DNA from: Chloroflexota bacterium
GTDB lineage: Bacteria > Chloroflexota > Anaerolineae > Anaerolineales > Anaerolineaceae
Length of the DNA: 40,474 nucleotides
Assembly (NCBI GenBank): GCA_012798455.1
Contig: JAAZNC010000054.1
Location: 1 to 40,474, forward strand
Reading direction: 5' to 3'
Both the position numbers and the translations under genes were made by a program. The notes under the pieces were generated by a model. The model saw only the letters and a list, made by a program, of their open reading frames with translations. It had not been told where the DNA came from and did no database searches. Within the stretch, counting starts at the first letter, position 1; each line of letters opens with the position of its first letter. Below are positions 33,943 through 40,474 of the stretch, one piece after another.

Positions 33943-33972
33943 AACACTCCTTCTCTACTAGGAAGGAGTGTT
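33943..33972 (-). terminator. Intrinsic terminator of tRNA-Asp
   Basis: Perfect 11-bp arms (AACACTCCTTC and GAAGGAGTGTT) with an 8-base loop begin three bases after the tRNA CCA on the minus strand. TTTT then C follow the second arm. The T run is short, but position and stem strength support a terminator. Confidence 0.7.
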
Positions 33973-33974
33973 GG

Positions 33975-34051
33975 TGGCGGGAGCGACGGGATTCGAACCC
34001 GCGATCTCGGCCTTGACAGGGCCGCATGTTAAGCCACTACACCACGCCCCC
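33975..34051 (-). tRNA. tRNA-Asp (anticodon GTC), CCA encoded
   Basis: Minus strand cloverleaf: acceptor GGGGGCG/CGCTCCC with one G-T pair, anticodon stem CGGCC/GGCCG around CTGTCAA (anticodon GTC), T arm GCGGG/CCCGT with loop TTCGAAT. Discriminator G is followed by an encoded CCA (33975-33977). It is flanked by its own promoter and terminator. Confidence 0.95.
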
Positions 34052-34065
34052 GTGATGTGGAAAAC

Positions 34066-34094
34066 AGTTTAACACAGGATAAAAACAACGTCAA
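34066..34094 (-). promoter_or_regulatory. Promoter of tRNA-Asp
   Basis: Minus strand TTGACG (34089-34094) and TAAACT (34066-34071) with 17-base spacing, placing the start a few bases before the tRNA. The -35 begins directly after the ndk stop codon. Confidence 0.7.
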
Positions 34095-34097
34095 GTT

Positions 34098-34565
34098 TTA
34101 GTTTTTCCCGAAGATCAATTCGTGATGGTGGTCAGCCCAATCGCAAATTTCCTCTTCCTTGAACCACAGGGCAATCTCGCGATTGGCAGTTTCAAGAGAA
34201 TCCGACGCGTGTACTAGATTGCGGCTGGTCAATAAAGCAAAATCGTGCCGGATGCTGCCGGGAGCAGCTTCCAGTGGATTGGTCTTCCCAACCGTTTGCC
34301 GTACCGCTTCAATGGCATGTTCACCTGCCCATATCATAGCCATGGTGGGCGCTGAGGTGATGTATTTAACCAGACCGTTATAAAAGCTTTTTCCTTTGTG
34401 TTCTTGGTAGTGTTTTTCTGCTAATTCTTTATTGACCAGTAACATCTTGGCAGCAATAAGTTGTAGTCCCCTTGCTTCGAAACGGTTGATAATAGAGCCG
34501 ATCAATTTACGTTGCACTCCATCAGGTTTTATCAGTACCAAGGTTTTCTCAAAGGCTTCTTCCAT
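34098..34565 (-). CDS. ndk: Nucleoside diphosphate kinase
   Basis: 155 aa. The start TLVLIKPDGVQR carries the conserved lysine (Lys13), and NLVHASDS holds the phosphorylated His119. PGSIRHDFA precedes it, as in all NDKs. It transfers gamma-phosphate between nucleoside triphosphates and diphosphates in the cytoplasm. It lies 12 bases after the TPR-protein gene and is probably the last gene of rpoD-TPR-ndk. The ribosome site is weak (AAGAG). Confidence 0.96.
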   Translation of the reverse strand: MEEAFEKTLVLIKPDGVQRKLIGSIINRFEARGLQLIAAKMLLVNKELAEKHYQEHKGKSFYNGLVKYITSAPTMAMIWAGEHAIEAVRQTVGKTNPLEAAPGSIRHDFALLTSRNLVHASDSLETANREIALWFKEEEICDWADHHHELIFGKN

Positions 34566-34577
34566 GCGTTCTCTTTT

Positions 34578-36164
34578 CTAGGAAAATGAAATTTCTTCAG
34601 CTTTTCGAAATGCCTGCAAAGCTTTTTCTTTTTGGTTCAGTTTCAGGTAAGCTCTTCCTAAAACGAACCATGCTTTTGGCTCGTGGGAGAGCAATATACT
34701 GTGTTGCTCAATTAGATGAACGATTTCTTCCAGATGATATTCATTTTCTACCAATTGATCCAATTTCTTGATAGCAAACTGAAAGTTTTCACCTTCAATG
34801 GCTTTTGTGGTTTGCTGAAAGAGAAGAATATTATCATCGCTATCTACGATCTCTCGAGTATCTTCCAGATTGGAGTGTGGTGCTGCTGCAGGTTCGTTCT
34901 CCATTTTCAGCCAGTGAGATGAGATCGCCTCAGATTCCGGTTCAGATATAGCGGGAATATCGTGATCTACCATGCCACTTTCCAAATGAGGTTGTTCAAG
35001 GTCGGGTAGGGGTATTTCAGTTCGTTCTTCTATAGCGGGGTCGGTTAAAGGAAGATCTTCTTGCGCTGTAGCTGGGTCATCAAAGATCCAACCTGGGATA
35101 TCATCGGTTGTTTGATTTGATGGAATGGTTGGTTCATTCTGGATGTTGGTTTCCACACCGGGTTTGTCAAATTCCTCCATCTCATTTTCCGAATGGACAG
35201 ATTCTTCATTCTCCATTTCTACAATGGGAATTTCCGCAGTTTTTTCTTTTTCATTGTTCAATCGAGTTTCGATTACACTATCCCAATCAATATCTGAAAC
35301 CAGCTTTGTTTCAGAAGACCAGCCGCTGGGAGTTTCCCAAATTTTATCGATTTCAGCTTGCCAATTGAAGGTTTCCAGGTTAACAGAAGATTTCTTCCCA
35401 TCATATTTATCTAGCACAACGGCGATGTCGGGCACATCTTCAACAGTATTGATCTTCGCACCCACATAAAGAAAATAAGGATCCACATCGATCAAGTGTT
35501 GGTGAAATGCCTCAGTGTCCATGGCATCCGAAGTATTGGGAAGGGTTTCATAAGCAATGCGATTGGCGGTGAAATTGAATGGGGCCTGACCAATGATCTC
35601 GATCGCTTTTTGAACCGCTTCGATTTTTTCACCCTTTTTCAACAAAGCGTCTGCCAGTTGTTCTTTGAAATCAATACGATTGGGATTAGTCTGAAGACCG
35701 ATGCGTAGTTCTGCTATGGCTTGTGGATAAAGGGAACTACGCAGATACATGTTAATCAACGCACCACGTGTCAGCCGGATGGATTGGGGTTCAATACCAT
35801 CTTTTTTTAGATGCAGTCGCTTCAGTTCTTCTTTAATCACTGCATTAGTGGGTTGGAACTCGAAAGCACGTTCCATATGCATAACCGCTTCATCAAGTTG
35901 GTTATTAACTTCTGCAATGAAACTCATTCCGATATGAGAAACGAAATCGGAAGGGAACACATCTAACACTTTATTGAATACGAAGGTGGCACTCTCATAG
36001 GCACCTTTTTCCATGAGAGTTTTCCCGAGTAATCGGTAGCATTGAATATATTTGGGAAAAGTTTGAAAGATACTCCAGCAGTGTTTTTGGGCTTGCTCAA
36101 GGTTTCCGTTCTGAATTAATGCTTCAATTTCTTGGATATATTTTCTTAAAGGAATCCTTGACAT
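34578..36164 (-). CDS. TPR-repeat protein with acidic disordered middle
   Basis: About 528 aa, with no signal peptide or membrane helix. Residues about 5-220 form several TPR-like helical hairpins (for example CYRLLGKTLMEKGAYESATFVF). A long acidic Glu/Asp/Pro-rich segment follows from about 270 to 430. A last TPR-like pair lies at the C-terminus (AWFVLGRAYLKLNQKEKALQAF). It is probably a cytoplasmic scaffold; no partner can be named. It follows rpoD with a gap of under 20 bases. A TTG at 36179 with GGGAG eight bases upstream, within the end of rpoD, is an equally possible start adding five residues. Confidence 0.82.
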   Translation of the reverse strand: MSRIPLRKYIQEIEALIQNGNLEQAQKHCWSIFQTFPKYIQCYRLLGKTLMEKGAYESATFVFNKVLDVFPSDFVSHIGMSFIAEVNNQLDEAVMHMERAFEFQPTNAVIKEELKRLHLKKDGIEPQSIRLTRGALINMYLRSSLYPQAIAELRIGLQTNPNRIDFKEQLADALLKKGEKIEAVQKAIEIIGQAPFNFTANRIAYETLPNTSDAMDTEAFHQHLIDVDPYFLYVGAKINTVEDVPDIAVVLDKYDGKKSSVNLETFNWQAEIDKIWETPSGWSSETKLVSDIDWDSVIETRLNNEKEKTAEIPIVEMENEESVHSENEMEEFDKPGVETNIQNEPTIPSNQTTDDIPGWIFDDPATAQEDLPLTDPAIEERTEIPLPDLEQPHLESGMVDHDIPAISEPESEAISSHWLKMENEPAAAPHSNLEDTREIVDSDDNILLFQQTTKAIEGENFQFAIKKLDQLVENEYHLEEIVHLIEQHSILLSHEPKAWFVLGRAYLKLNQKEKALQAFRKAEEISFS

Positions 36165-36182
36165 AGTTGCCCATCCCAATTT

Positions 36183-37412
36183 CTATTCTCCCAAATAATC
36201 TCTTAATTTGCGGCGGATAGTTGGATGACGTAAGCGGCTGAGTGCCTGTGCTTCGATCTGGCGCACGCGCTCACGTGTCACACCCATTTTCCTGCCGACT
36301 TCTTCTAGCGTGTAAGCCTGCCCATCCAATAATCCATAACGGAGTTGCAAGATACGCACTTCACGTGGTGGGAGTGTATTTAATATTACATTAAGATGCT
36401 CTTTTAATAAATTATATGTTGCGGTCTCGTCAGGGGCAGGAATTTCATCATCTTCGATAAAATCACCCAATACGGAGTCATCTTCATTGTCAGTAGGTGT
36501 CTCCAATGAAAGTGGGCGACGTGATACTTTGATCATATTCTCCACTTTCTTAGGGGTTACGTCCAATGCCTCTGCTAGTTCGTCAATGGAAGGATCGCGC
36601 CCTAGCTTTTGGGTCAATTGATGTTGAATACGCAGTAATTTATTGATCTGATCACCCATGTGTACTGGTACACGGATAGTGCGTCCTTGATCAGCGATTG
36701 CACGTGTTACAGCTTGCCTGATCCACCAAGTGGCATAAGTGCTGAATTTATGCCCTCTACGGTAATCAAATTTCTTAGTAGCCCGGATGAGCCCGATATT
36801 TCCTTCCTGAATCAGGTCAAGAAAAGGAACCCCACGTCCCATATATTTCTTGGCTACGCTGATTACCAAACGTGAGTTGGCAGTTACCAGATGTTCGCGC
36901 GCTTCCCAACCATCTTCGATCAGATCGCGCAATTCACTACGGCGGTTGGTGTTTACATTTCCTTTTGCTAGTTCCTCGCGTGCCATCCGCCCACGCTCAA
37001 TGCGTTGTGCCAGATCCACTTCTTCATCTGCGGTTAGCAGGGGAACGCGACTGACTTCTTTGAGGTACAATCCGATGGTATCATCAGTATCGATATGGCG
37101 TAGATCGTCAATATCTACGTCAATATCATCTTCTTCATCAGCAGGTTCCCGGTCTTCATCTTTCAACAGGTCTTCTTCAGTGGGTTCAGGGATACTTTCA
37201 TCATCCTCAATGTAAGGGATGCCCGCACTCATAAGAGTTGCAAATGCTTCTTCTAATTGTCCTAAATCTTGTTCCGCATCGGGAAAGAAATGCAAAATAT
37301 CATCATAGGTTACATATGATTTTTGTCGACCGAGTTCGATAAGTCTGGCAATTGCAGAGTAACCAATGACATCCTCATCATCTTCCAGAACGTTAATTTT
37401 GCTGTTTGCCAT
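36183..37412 (-). CDS. rpoD: RNA polymerase primary-type sigma factor (RpoD/SigA)
   Basis: 409 aa. The N-terminus has a short region 1.1-like part and an acidic stretch (about residues 70-105). Region 1.2 is DTIGLYLKEVSRVPLLT. Region 2 contains DLIQEGNIGLIRATKKFDYRRGHKFSTYATWWIRQA, identical in type to group 1 sigmas. Region 3 starts at RTIRVPVHM. Region 4 has LPPREVRILQLRYGL and the helix-turn-helix VGRKMGVTRERVRQIE. Region 4.2 agrees with recognition of TTGACT/TATAGT promoters found here. The gap between 1.2 and 2 is short, as in Gram-positive SigA. Two promoters precede it. Confidence 0.93.
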   Translation of the reverse strand: MANSKINVLEDDEDVIGYSAIARLIELGRQKSYVTYDDILHFFPDAEQDLGQLEEAFATLMSAGIPYIEDDESIPEPTEEDLLKDEDREPADEEDDIDVDIDDLRHIDTDDTIGLYLKEVSRVPLLTADEEVDLAQRIERGRMAREELAKGNVNTNRRSELRDLIEDGWEAREHLVTANSRLVISVAKKYMGRGVPFLDLIQEGNIGLIRATKKFDYRRGHKFSTYATWWIRQAVTRAIADQGRTIRVPVHMGDQINKLLRIQHQLTQKLGRDPSIDELAEALDVTPKKVENMIKVSRRPLSLETPTDNEDDSVLGDFIEDDEIPAPDETATYNLLKEHLNVILNTLPPREVRILQLRYGLLDGQAYTLEEVGRKMGVTRERVRQIEAQALSRLRHPTIRRKLRDYLGE

Positions 37413-37473
37413 AAATAATAATCTACCTTTTTTATAACAAAATTATGGCACGCAAAAATAAATACTCTTAATG

Positions 37474-37502
37474 AGCATACCTTTTTTCAAAACAAAAATC
37501 AA
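37474..37502 (-). promoter_or_regulatory. Proximal promoter (P2) of rpoD
   Basis: Minus strand TTGATT (37497-37502) and TATGCT (37474-37479) with 17-base spacing; start near 37467 gives a leader of about 55 bases. Hexamers are weaker than those of P1. Confidence 0.45.
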
Positions 37503-37557
37503 TAATACTTTCGTTTTATAGAATTTTTTAACAAATTTGCGTGCTGCGCAACGATTT

Positions 37558-37586
37558 ACTATACACAATTGGAATGTAAAAGTCAA
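37558..37586 (-). promoter_or_regulatory. Distal promoter (P1) of rpoD
   Basis: Minus strand TTGACT (37581-37586) and TATAGT (37558-37563) are 17 bases apart, identical hexamers and spacing to the promoter of the glycyl radical operon. The leader would be about 140 bases. In it a 9-bp inverted repeat (GCACGCAAA at 37448-37456, TTTGCGTGC at 37536-37544) brackets P2. The MITE-like element ends five bases upstream of the -35. Confidence 0.75.
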
Positions 37587-37598
37587 CAACCAATTATT

Positions 37599-37715
37599 GA
37601 GGGTGTTGAAAAACATGTTAAAAATTGTAAAACCACTCGGTTTTTAGCCAAATATGGTGGTTTACAGAAGAAAAACTACGGAAAATCCGAAAAATATGAC
37701 TTTTTCCACACCCTC
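37599..37715. mobile_element. 117-bp MITE-like element with terminal inverted repeats and 7-bp target duplication
   Basis: The ends GAGGGTGTTGAAAAA and TTTTTCCACACCCTC are inverted repeats matching at 14 of 15 positions. Both sides are flanked by AATTATT (37592-37598 and 37716-37722), as expected for a target duplication. The interior has no open frame but has a smaller inverted pair, AAACCAC/GTGGTTT. No transposase is present, so mobilisation would need an element elsewhere. It fills the gap between the rluA-type gene end and rpoD promoter P1 and could also act as a terminator for the former. Confidence 0.7.
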
Positions 37716-37739
37716 AATTATTGATAGATTTGTTATAGA

Positions 37740-38429
37740 TTATAGGGTTTTTATCAATTGAATAAAATATGTGGGCAGTAATGCTTCGATATGACAATTT
37801 TCATGTGAAAAGGGATGTTTGAAGTCCAACTTGTGTGCATGTAAATAGAAATGTTCTGTCAAATTTTGATCAACCACTGTATTTCCTGGTTTGCTTTCTT
37901 GAAAACCATAGAACTTATCTCCCCATATTGGATATCCTTGCGAAGATAAATGGGCTCTGATCTGATGAGTGATGCCGCTGTGAATTTGCACTGCCAGACA
38001 GGTGCATTGTGTAAAACGATGAACTACTTTTGCTCTAGTCAGAGCTGGCTTTCCATTTACTTCATCTGGAATCGTATGGTGGGAACGGTCACCATTCTTG
38101 CGTAAAGGGTTGCTGATCTCAATTTCATCCCAATCCGGATTGCCAAGGACGACGGCAACATATTCTTTTTCGACAACGTGTTTTTGAAATTGTTCATTTA
38201 ATATCCGATGAGCCATCGCGTTACGTGCGAAAATGATCGCGCCGCTGGTTTCTTTGTCCAGACGATGTACCGTCCAAACCTTACCATATTCGGAGGAGAG
38301 AATATCTTTCAAACATGCCAAAGAATGATCATATCCATCAGCGATCGTCCGTAGTCCGCTAGGTTTATTAACAGCAATTATCTGTTCGTCCAAATAAAGA
38401 ATCGAGGGACCTGATTCTGCATTGCTCAT
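37740..38429 (-). CDS. RluA-family RNA pseudouridine synthase
   Basis: 229 aa. The catalytic Asp58 lies in VHRLDKETSG, the RluA signature. NKPSGL at about residue 21 and HSGITHQIRAHLSSQGYPIWGD are the flanking conserved motifs. There is no N-terminal S4 domain, so it resembles RluA/TruC-like short members. It isomerises uridines in rRNA or tRNA; the site is unknown. It is divergent from the ABM/ADH pair with only 53 bases between. Confidence 0.92.
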   Translation of the reverse strand: MSNAESGPSILYLDEQIIAVNKPSGLRTIADGYDHSLACLKDILSSEYGKVWTVHRLDKETSGAIIFARNAMAHRILNEQFQKHVVEKEYVAVVLGNPDWDEIEISNPLRKNGDRSHHTIPDEVNGKPALTRAKVVHRFTQCTCLAVQIHSGITHQIRAHLSSQGYPIWGDKFYGFQESKPGNTVVDQNLTEHFYLHAHKLDFKHPFSHENCHIEALLPTYFIQLIKTL

Positions 38430-38482
38430 AACTTACTCTGCTTTATAATCAATCAAATCCATTCAACAAGCGAGGAAACAAA

Positions 38483-38809
38483 ATGTTCATTATAATTGTA
38501 CATGTTTCGGTAAAAAATAGTTGCATATCAGACTTTATAGACCAGACCAATCTAAATGCAGCTGCCAGTCTAAAAGAAGCCGGCATCAGTTTTTTTGATG
38601 TTATTCAACGTGATGATGACCCTTCAAAATTCCTGATTATCGAAGTATATAATGATGAAGCAGCCAATCGTGCCCATAAAAATACCGAACACTACCAAAA
38701 ATGGCGCGATTCAGTAGCTGATATGATGGCAGAATCGCGTTACAGCGAAAAATATCACGAGGTTTTTCCACCGCTTGAATTCTGGCAGAAACCGACGGAA
38801 AGAGCATGA
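38483..38809 (+). CDS. ABM-domain protein (putative quinol monooxygenase/LsrG-like)
   Basis: 108 aa, one dimeric ferredoxin-like ABM fold: FIIIVHVSV strand, FFDVIQRDDDPSKFLIIEVY, then HKNTEHYQKWRD and the closing SRYSEKYHEVFP. Relatives include quinol monooxygenases and the autoinducer-2 processing isomerase LsrG. GAGGA lies six to seven bases before the ATG, with a TATAAT at 38444-38449. Its last four bases overlap the alcohol dehydrogenase start, so they are translationally coupled. Possibly it handles a product or aldehyde related to the dehydrogenase. Confidence 0.85.
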   Translation: MFIIIVHVSVKNSCISDFIDQTNLNAAASLKEAGISFFDVIQRDDDPSKFLIIEVYNDEAANRAHKNTEHYQKWRDSVADMMAESRYSEKYHEVFPPLEFWQKPTERA

Positions 38810-39966
38810 GTAAAAACCTGCGTTTTAATTTTTCAACTTCTGATCGTATCGTTTTTGGCTGGAATTCACTTAAAGAATTACCTGCCATTGCATCTGTGTA
38901 TGGCAAACATATTCTTTTACTTCATTCCAAAAGTGTAAGTGAGATAGATCATATAAAAATTTCTCTTACATCGGTTGGTTGTGATGTAATTGATCAGAGT
39001 TTCAGCGGAGAACCTACCGATTTGTCTTTACAGGCATTGTTGGATCAATATCGTGACAAAAGAATTGAGGTATTAATCGGGGTGGGAGGGGGTAGTGTGT
39101 TGGATGCTGGTAAAGCTCTATCTGCATTATTGATAAATCCTGGAAATCTAATGGATTATCTGGAAGTGGTTGGGAAAGGAATGAAATTGACCCGATCCCC
39201 TCTACCCTTTATAGCAATTCCTACCACAGCCGGTACCGGCACCGAGGTGACCAAAAACGCGGTTATTAAGGTGGAATCTCAGCATGTCAAGGTGAGTATG
39301 CGTGATGTTGCCATGATCCCTCGTGTGGCATTGGTAGACCCTGCATTGACCCGCAGTGTTTCTTCCGCTGTAACGGCATCCACAGGGATGGATGCATTTA
39401 TCCAGGTCATTGAGCCCTACTGCTCAAGTGATGCCAATGCCATGGTAGATCTTTTCTGCCGGGCTGGAATCTCAATGGCGGCACGTGCTCTACCGCTGGC
39501 ATACCTTGAACCACATAACCGTACGGCACGCGAGCAGATGGCATGGGTCAGTCTGCTGGGAGGATTATCATTAGCAAATTCTAAATTAGGAGCAGTGCAC
39601 GGATTTGCCGGACCAATAGGCGGGATGTTTGATTTACCCCACGGCGTGATCTGTGCATGCTTGCTGCCGCAAGTATTTCGGATGAATGCCAGTAAAGTAC
39701 AAGCTACAGGGGATGTAAACTTGATATCTCGCTTTGAAGATATTGCTGCATGGGTATTACCGGATGGCAGACATAATATTCAAGATGCCGTAGATTGGTT
39801 TATAGCTTTAAATGAGACATTATCGATTCCACGCCTGGGTACGCTTGGTATTCGTCAGACAGATTATTCCCGTATCATTGAAAAATCATTGGCATCCAGC
39901 AGTATGAAGGGTAATCCCGTTCGACTTACTGAGAAAGATCTCCAAATCATCCTGAAAAATTCATAA
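38806..39966 (+). CDS. Iron-containing alcohol dehydrogenase family protein
   Basis: 386 aa. The NAD-binding GGGS is at residues 94-97 and IPTTAGTGTEVTK follows. The metal site residues are Asp196, His265 (AVHGFAGP) and His279 (LPHG). The fourth ligand, normally His in DALTHAIE, is Gln200 (DAFIQVIEPY). This Gln variant occurs in a recognised group of group III dehydrogenases with IEPY, so the enzyme is probably active, perhaps with altered metal preference. Substrate unknown. Coupled to the ABM gene. Confidence 0.9.
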   Translation: MSKNLRFNFSTSDRIVFGWNSLKELPAIASVYGKHILLLHSKSVSEIDHIKISLTSVGCDVIDQSFSGEPTDLSLQALLDQYRDKRIEVLIGVGGGSVLDAGKALSALLINPGNLMDYLEVVGKGMKLTRSPLPFIAIPTTAGTGTEVTKNAVIKVESQHVKVSMRDVAMIPRVALVDPALTRSVSSAVTASTGMDAFIQVIEPYCSSDANAMVDLFCRAGISMAARALPLAYLEPHNRTAREQMAWVSLLGGLSLANSKLGAVHGFAGPIGGMFDLPHGVICACLLPQVFRMNASKVQATGDVNLISRFEDIAAWVLPDGRHNIQDAVDWFIALNETLSIPRLGTLGIRQTDYSRIIEKSLASSSMKGNPVRLTEKDLQIILKNS

Positions 39967-39993
39967 GAGGTGGTTCCATACCTCTTATGAATT
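39958..39993. terminator. Hairpin containing the alcohol dehydrogenase stop codon
   Basis: Perfect 14-bp arms (AATTCATAAGAGGT and ACCTCTTATGAATT) around an 8-base loop. The stop TAA lies in the first arm. There is no T run after it, so it is either a weak terminator or an RNA-end stabiliser for the two genes. Confidence 0.5.
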
Positions 39994-40075
39994 GATCTGC
40001 TAGAAAAAATCCCAAGCATTTCATGGGTGGTCTTGATCAGAGTACCCTGTATGGTTCCCAGAATTTGAATATCGA

Positions 40076-40474
40076 TTATTCAATTGCGTGAATTGATTTA
40101 TAAGATGGCAAGCCCTCAACTGCATCGGCTTGTTTCACAGCATCTACAATAGCCTGAGCTACCATATCTACTGCAAAGGCTCCCACGATGTTCACATCAC
40201 ATTTTTTCTTGCCTGTTGATAATGCAAAGATCGTGTCGCCATCCTGCATGGTATGAGCAGGACGAATAACCCGTGCCAATCCATCTTGTGCCATTTGAGC
40301 GACCTTGTTGATTTCTTCCTTGTTCAACGAGGCGTTGGTAATGACCGCTCCGATCACCGTGTTGGTATTGGCGGCAATGTTCAAGATCGTTTTTCCGATC
40401 ATACTGCGCATGGTTTCCTGTGTATTGGCAAAATATTCCGTATCTCCGATTTGGATGGGTCCTTTCTTGATAGA
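40076..40474 (-). CDS. P1-family peptidase (DmpA-like), C-terminal part
   Basis: The frame is open to the window end; 132 residues are visible. The pattern TNTVIGAVITNASLNKEE, VAQMAQDGLARVIRPAHTMQDGDTIFALSTG is typical of the C-terminal half of P1 (S58-type) aminopeptidases such as DmpA/BapA, which mature by self-cleavage. In DmpA the nucleophile arises at the cleavage site further upstream and cannot be checked here. The substrate is probably a small peptide or amide. The start lies outside the window. Confidence 0.88.
   Translation of the reverse strand, partial: SIKKGPIQIGDTEYFANTQETMRSMIGKTILNIAANTNTVIGAVITNASLNKEEINKVAQMAQDGLARVIRPAHTMQDGDTIFALSTGKKKCDVNIVGAFAVDMVAQAIVDAVKQADAVEGLPSYKSIHAIE

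Noticed and set aside
1-40474. CRISPR arrays, prophage genes, rRNA, riboswitches and intact insertion sequences
   Set aside because: No regularly spaced repeats, phage structural genes, rRNA stretches, recognisable riboswitch cores or transposase frames were found in either strand.

Overview
The window looks like a chromosomal segment of an anaerobic or facultative bacterium, most likely Chloroflexota (Anaerolineae type). This is inferred from gene content and moderate GC, not from a marker search. Supporting points are the yebC-ruvC-SpoU methyltransferase-ruvA-mreB block, the rpoD-type sigma factor, the DUF2723 membrane protein and an oxygen-sensitive glycyl radical enzyme. There are three tRNA genes (Val-TAC, Arg-CCG, Asp-GTC). 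There is no CRISPR array and no intact transposase.

Layout: 1-7.9 kb, minus strand: tRNA-Val, a family-3 beta-glucosidase, and a tight four-gene unit. In transcription order that unit is a GntR/FCD regulator, a glycyl radical enzyme, its radical-SAM activase and a tandem split-barrel flavoprotein. 8.0-13.5 kb, mostly housekeeping: a membrane zinc protease, mreB, the ruvA/SpoU/ruvC/yebC operon, a fumarylacetoacetase-family hydrolase and tRNA-Arg. 13.5-19.1 kb, plus strand except for an EamA transporter: more accessory. It holds a DUF998 membrane protein, an SDR epimerase, a frameshifted methyltransferase, a histidine phosphatase, an XRE regulator with membrane helices, and a decayed second copy of the phosphatase 3' end.

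19.1-27.2 kb, minus strand: a DUF2723 envelope protein with a small anchored partner. Next comes a FadR-like regulator heading an operon for an alkyl-DHAP-synthase-like flavoenzyme, a GlpD-type dehydrogenase and an FGGY kinase. A 30-bp perfect palindrome sits just before the regulator's start codon. 27.2-33.8 kb, minus strand: a five-gene unit of a truncated FAD-subunit remnant, a fused Fe-S/molybdopterin hydroxylase, a chromate-type transporter, a homocysteine methyltransferase and a tRNA-dihydrouridine synthase.

33.9-37.7 kb: tRNA-Asp, ndk, a TPR protein and the sigma factor. Two recognisable promoters precede the sigma gene, and a 117-bp MITE-like element with a 7-bp target duplication lies just upstream of them. 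37.7-40.5 kb: an RluA-type pseudouridine synthase, an ABM-domain/iron-alcohol-dehydrogenase pair, and the 3' part of a P1-family peptidase cut by the window edge.

The most interesting loci are the glycyl radical unit of unassigned substrate and the FadR-AGPS-GlpD-kinase operon, which hints at acyl-CoA-responsive ether-lipid or glycerolipid metabolism. Both are controlled by GntR-family proteins and both have TGGT-N3-ACCA dyads at the regulator's own start.
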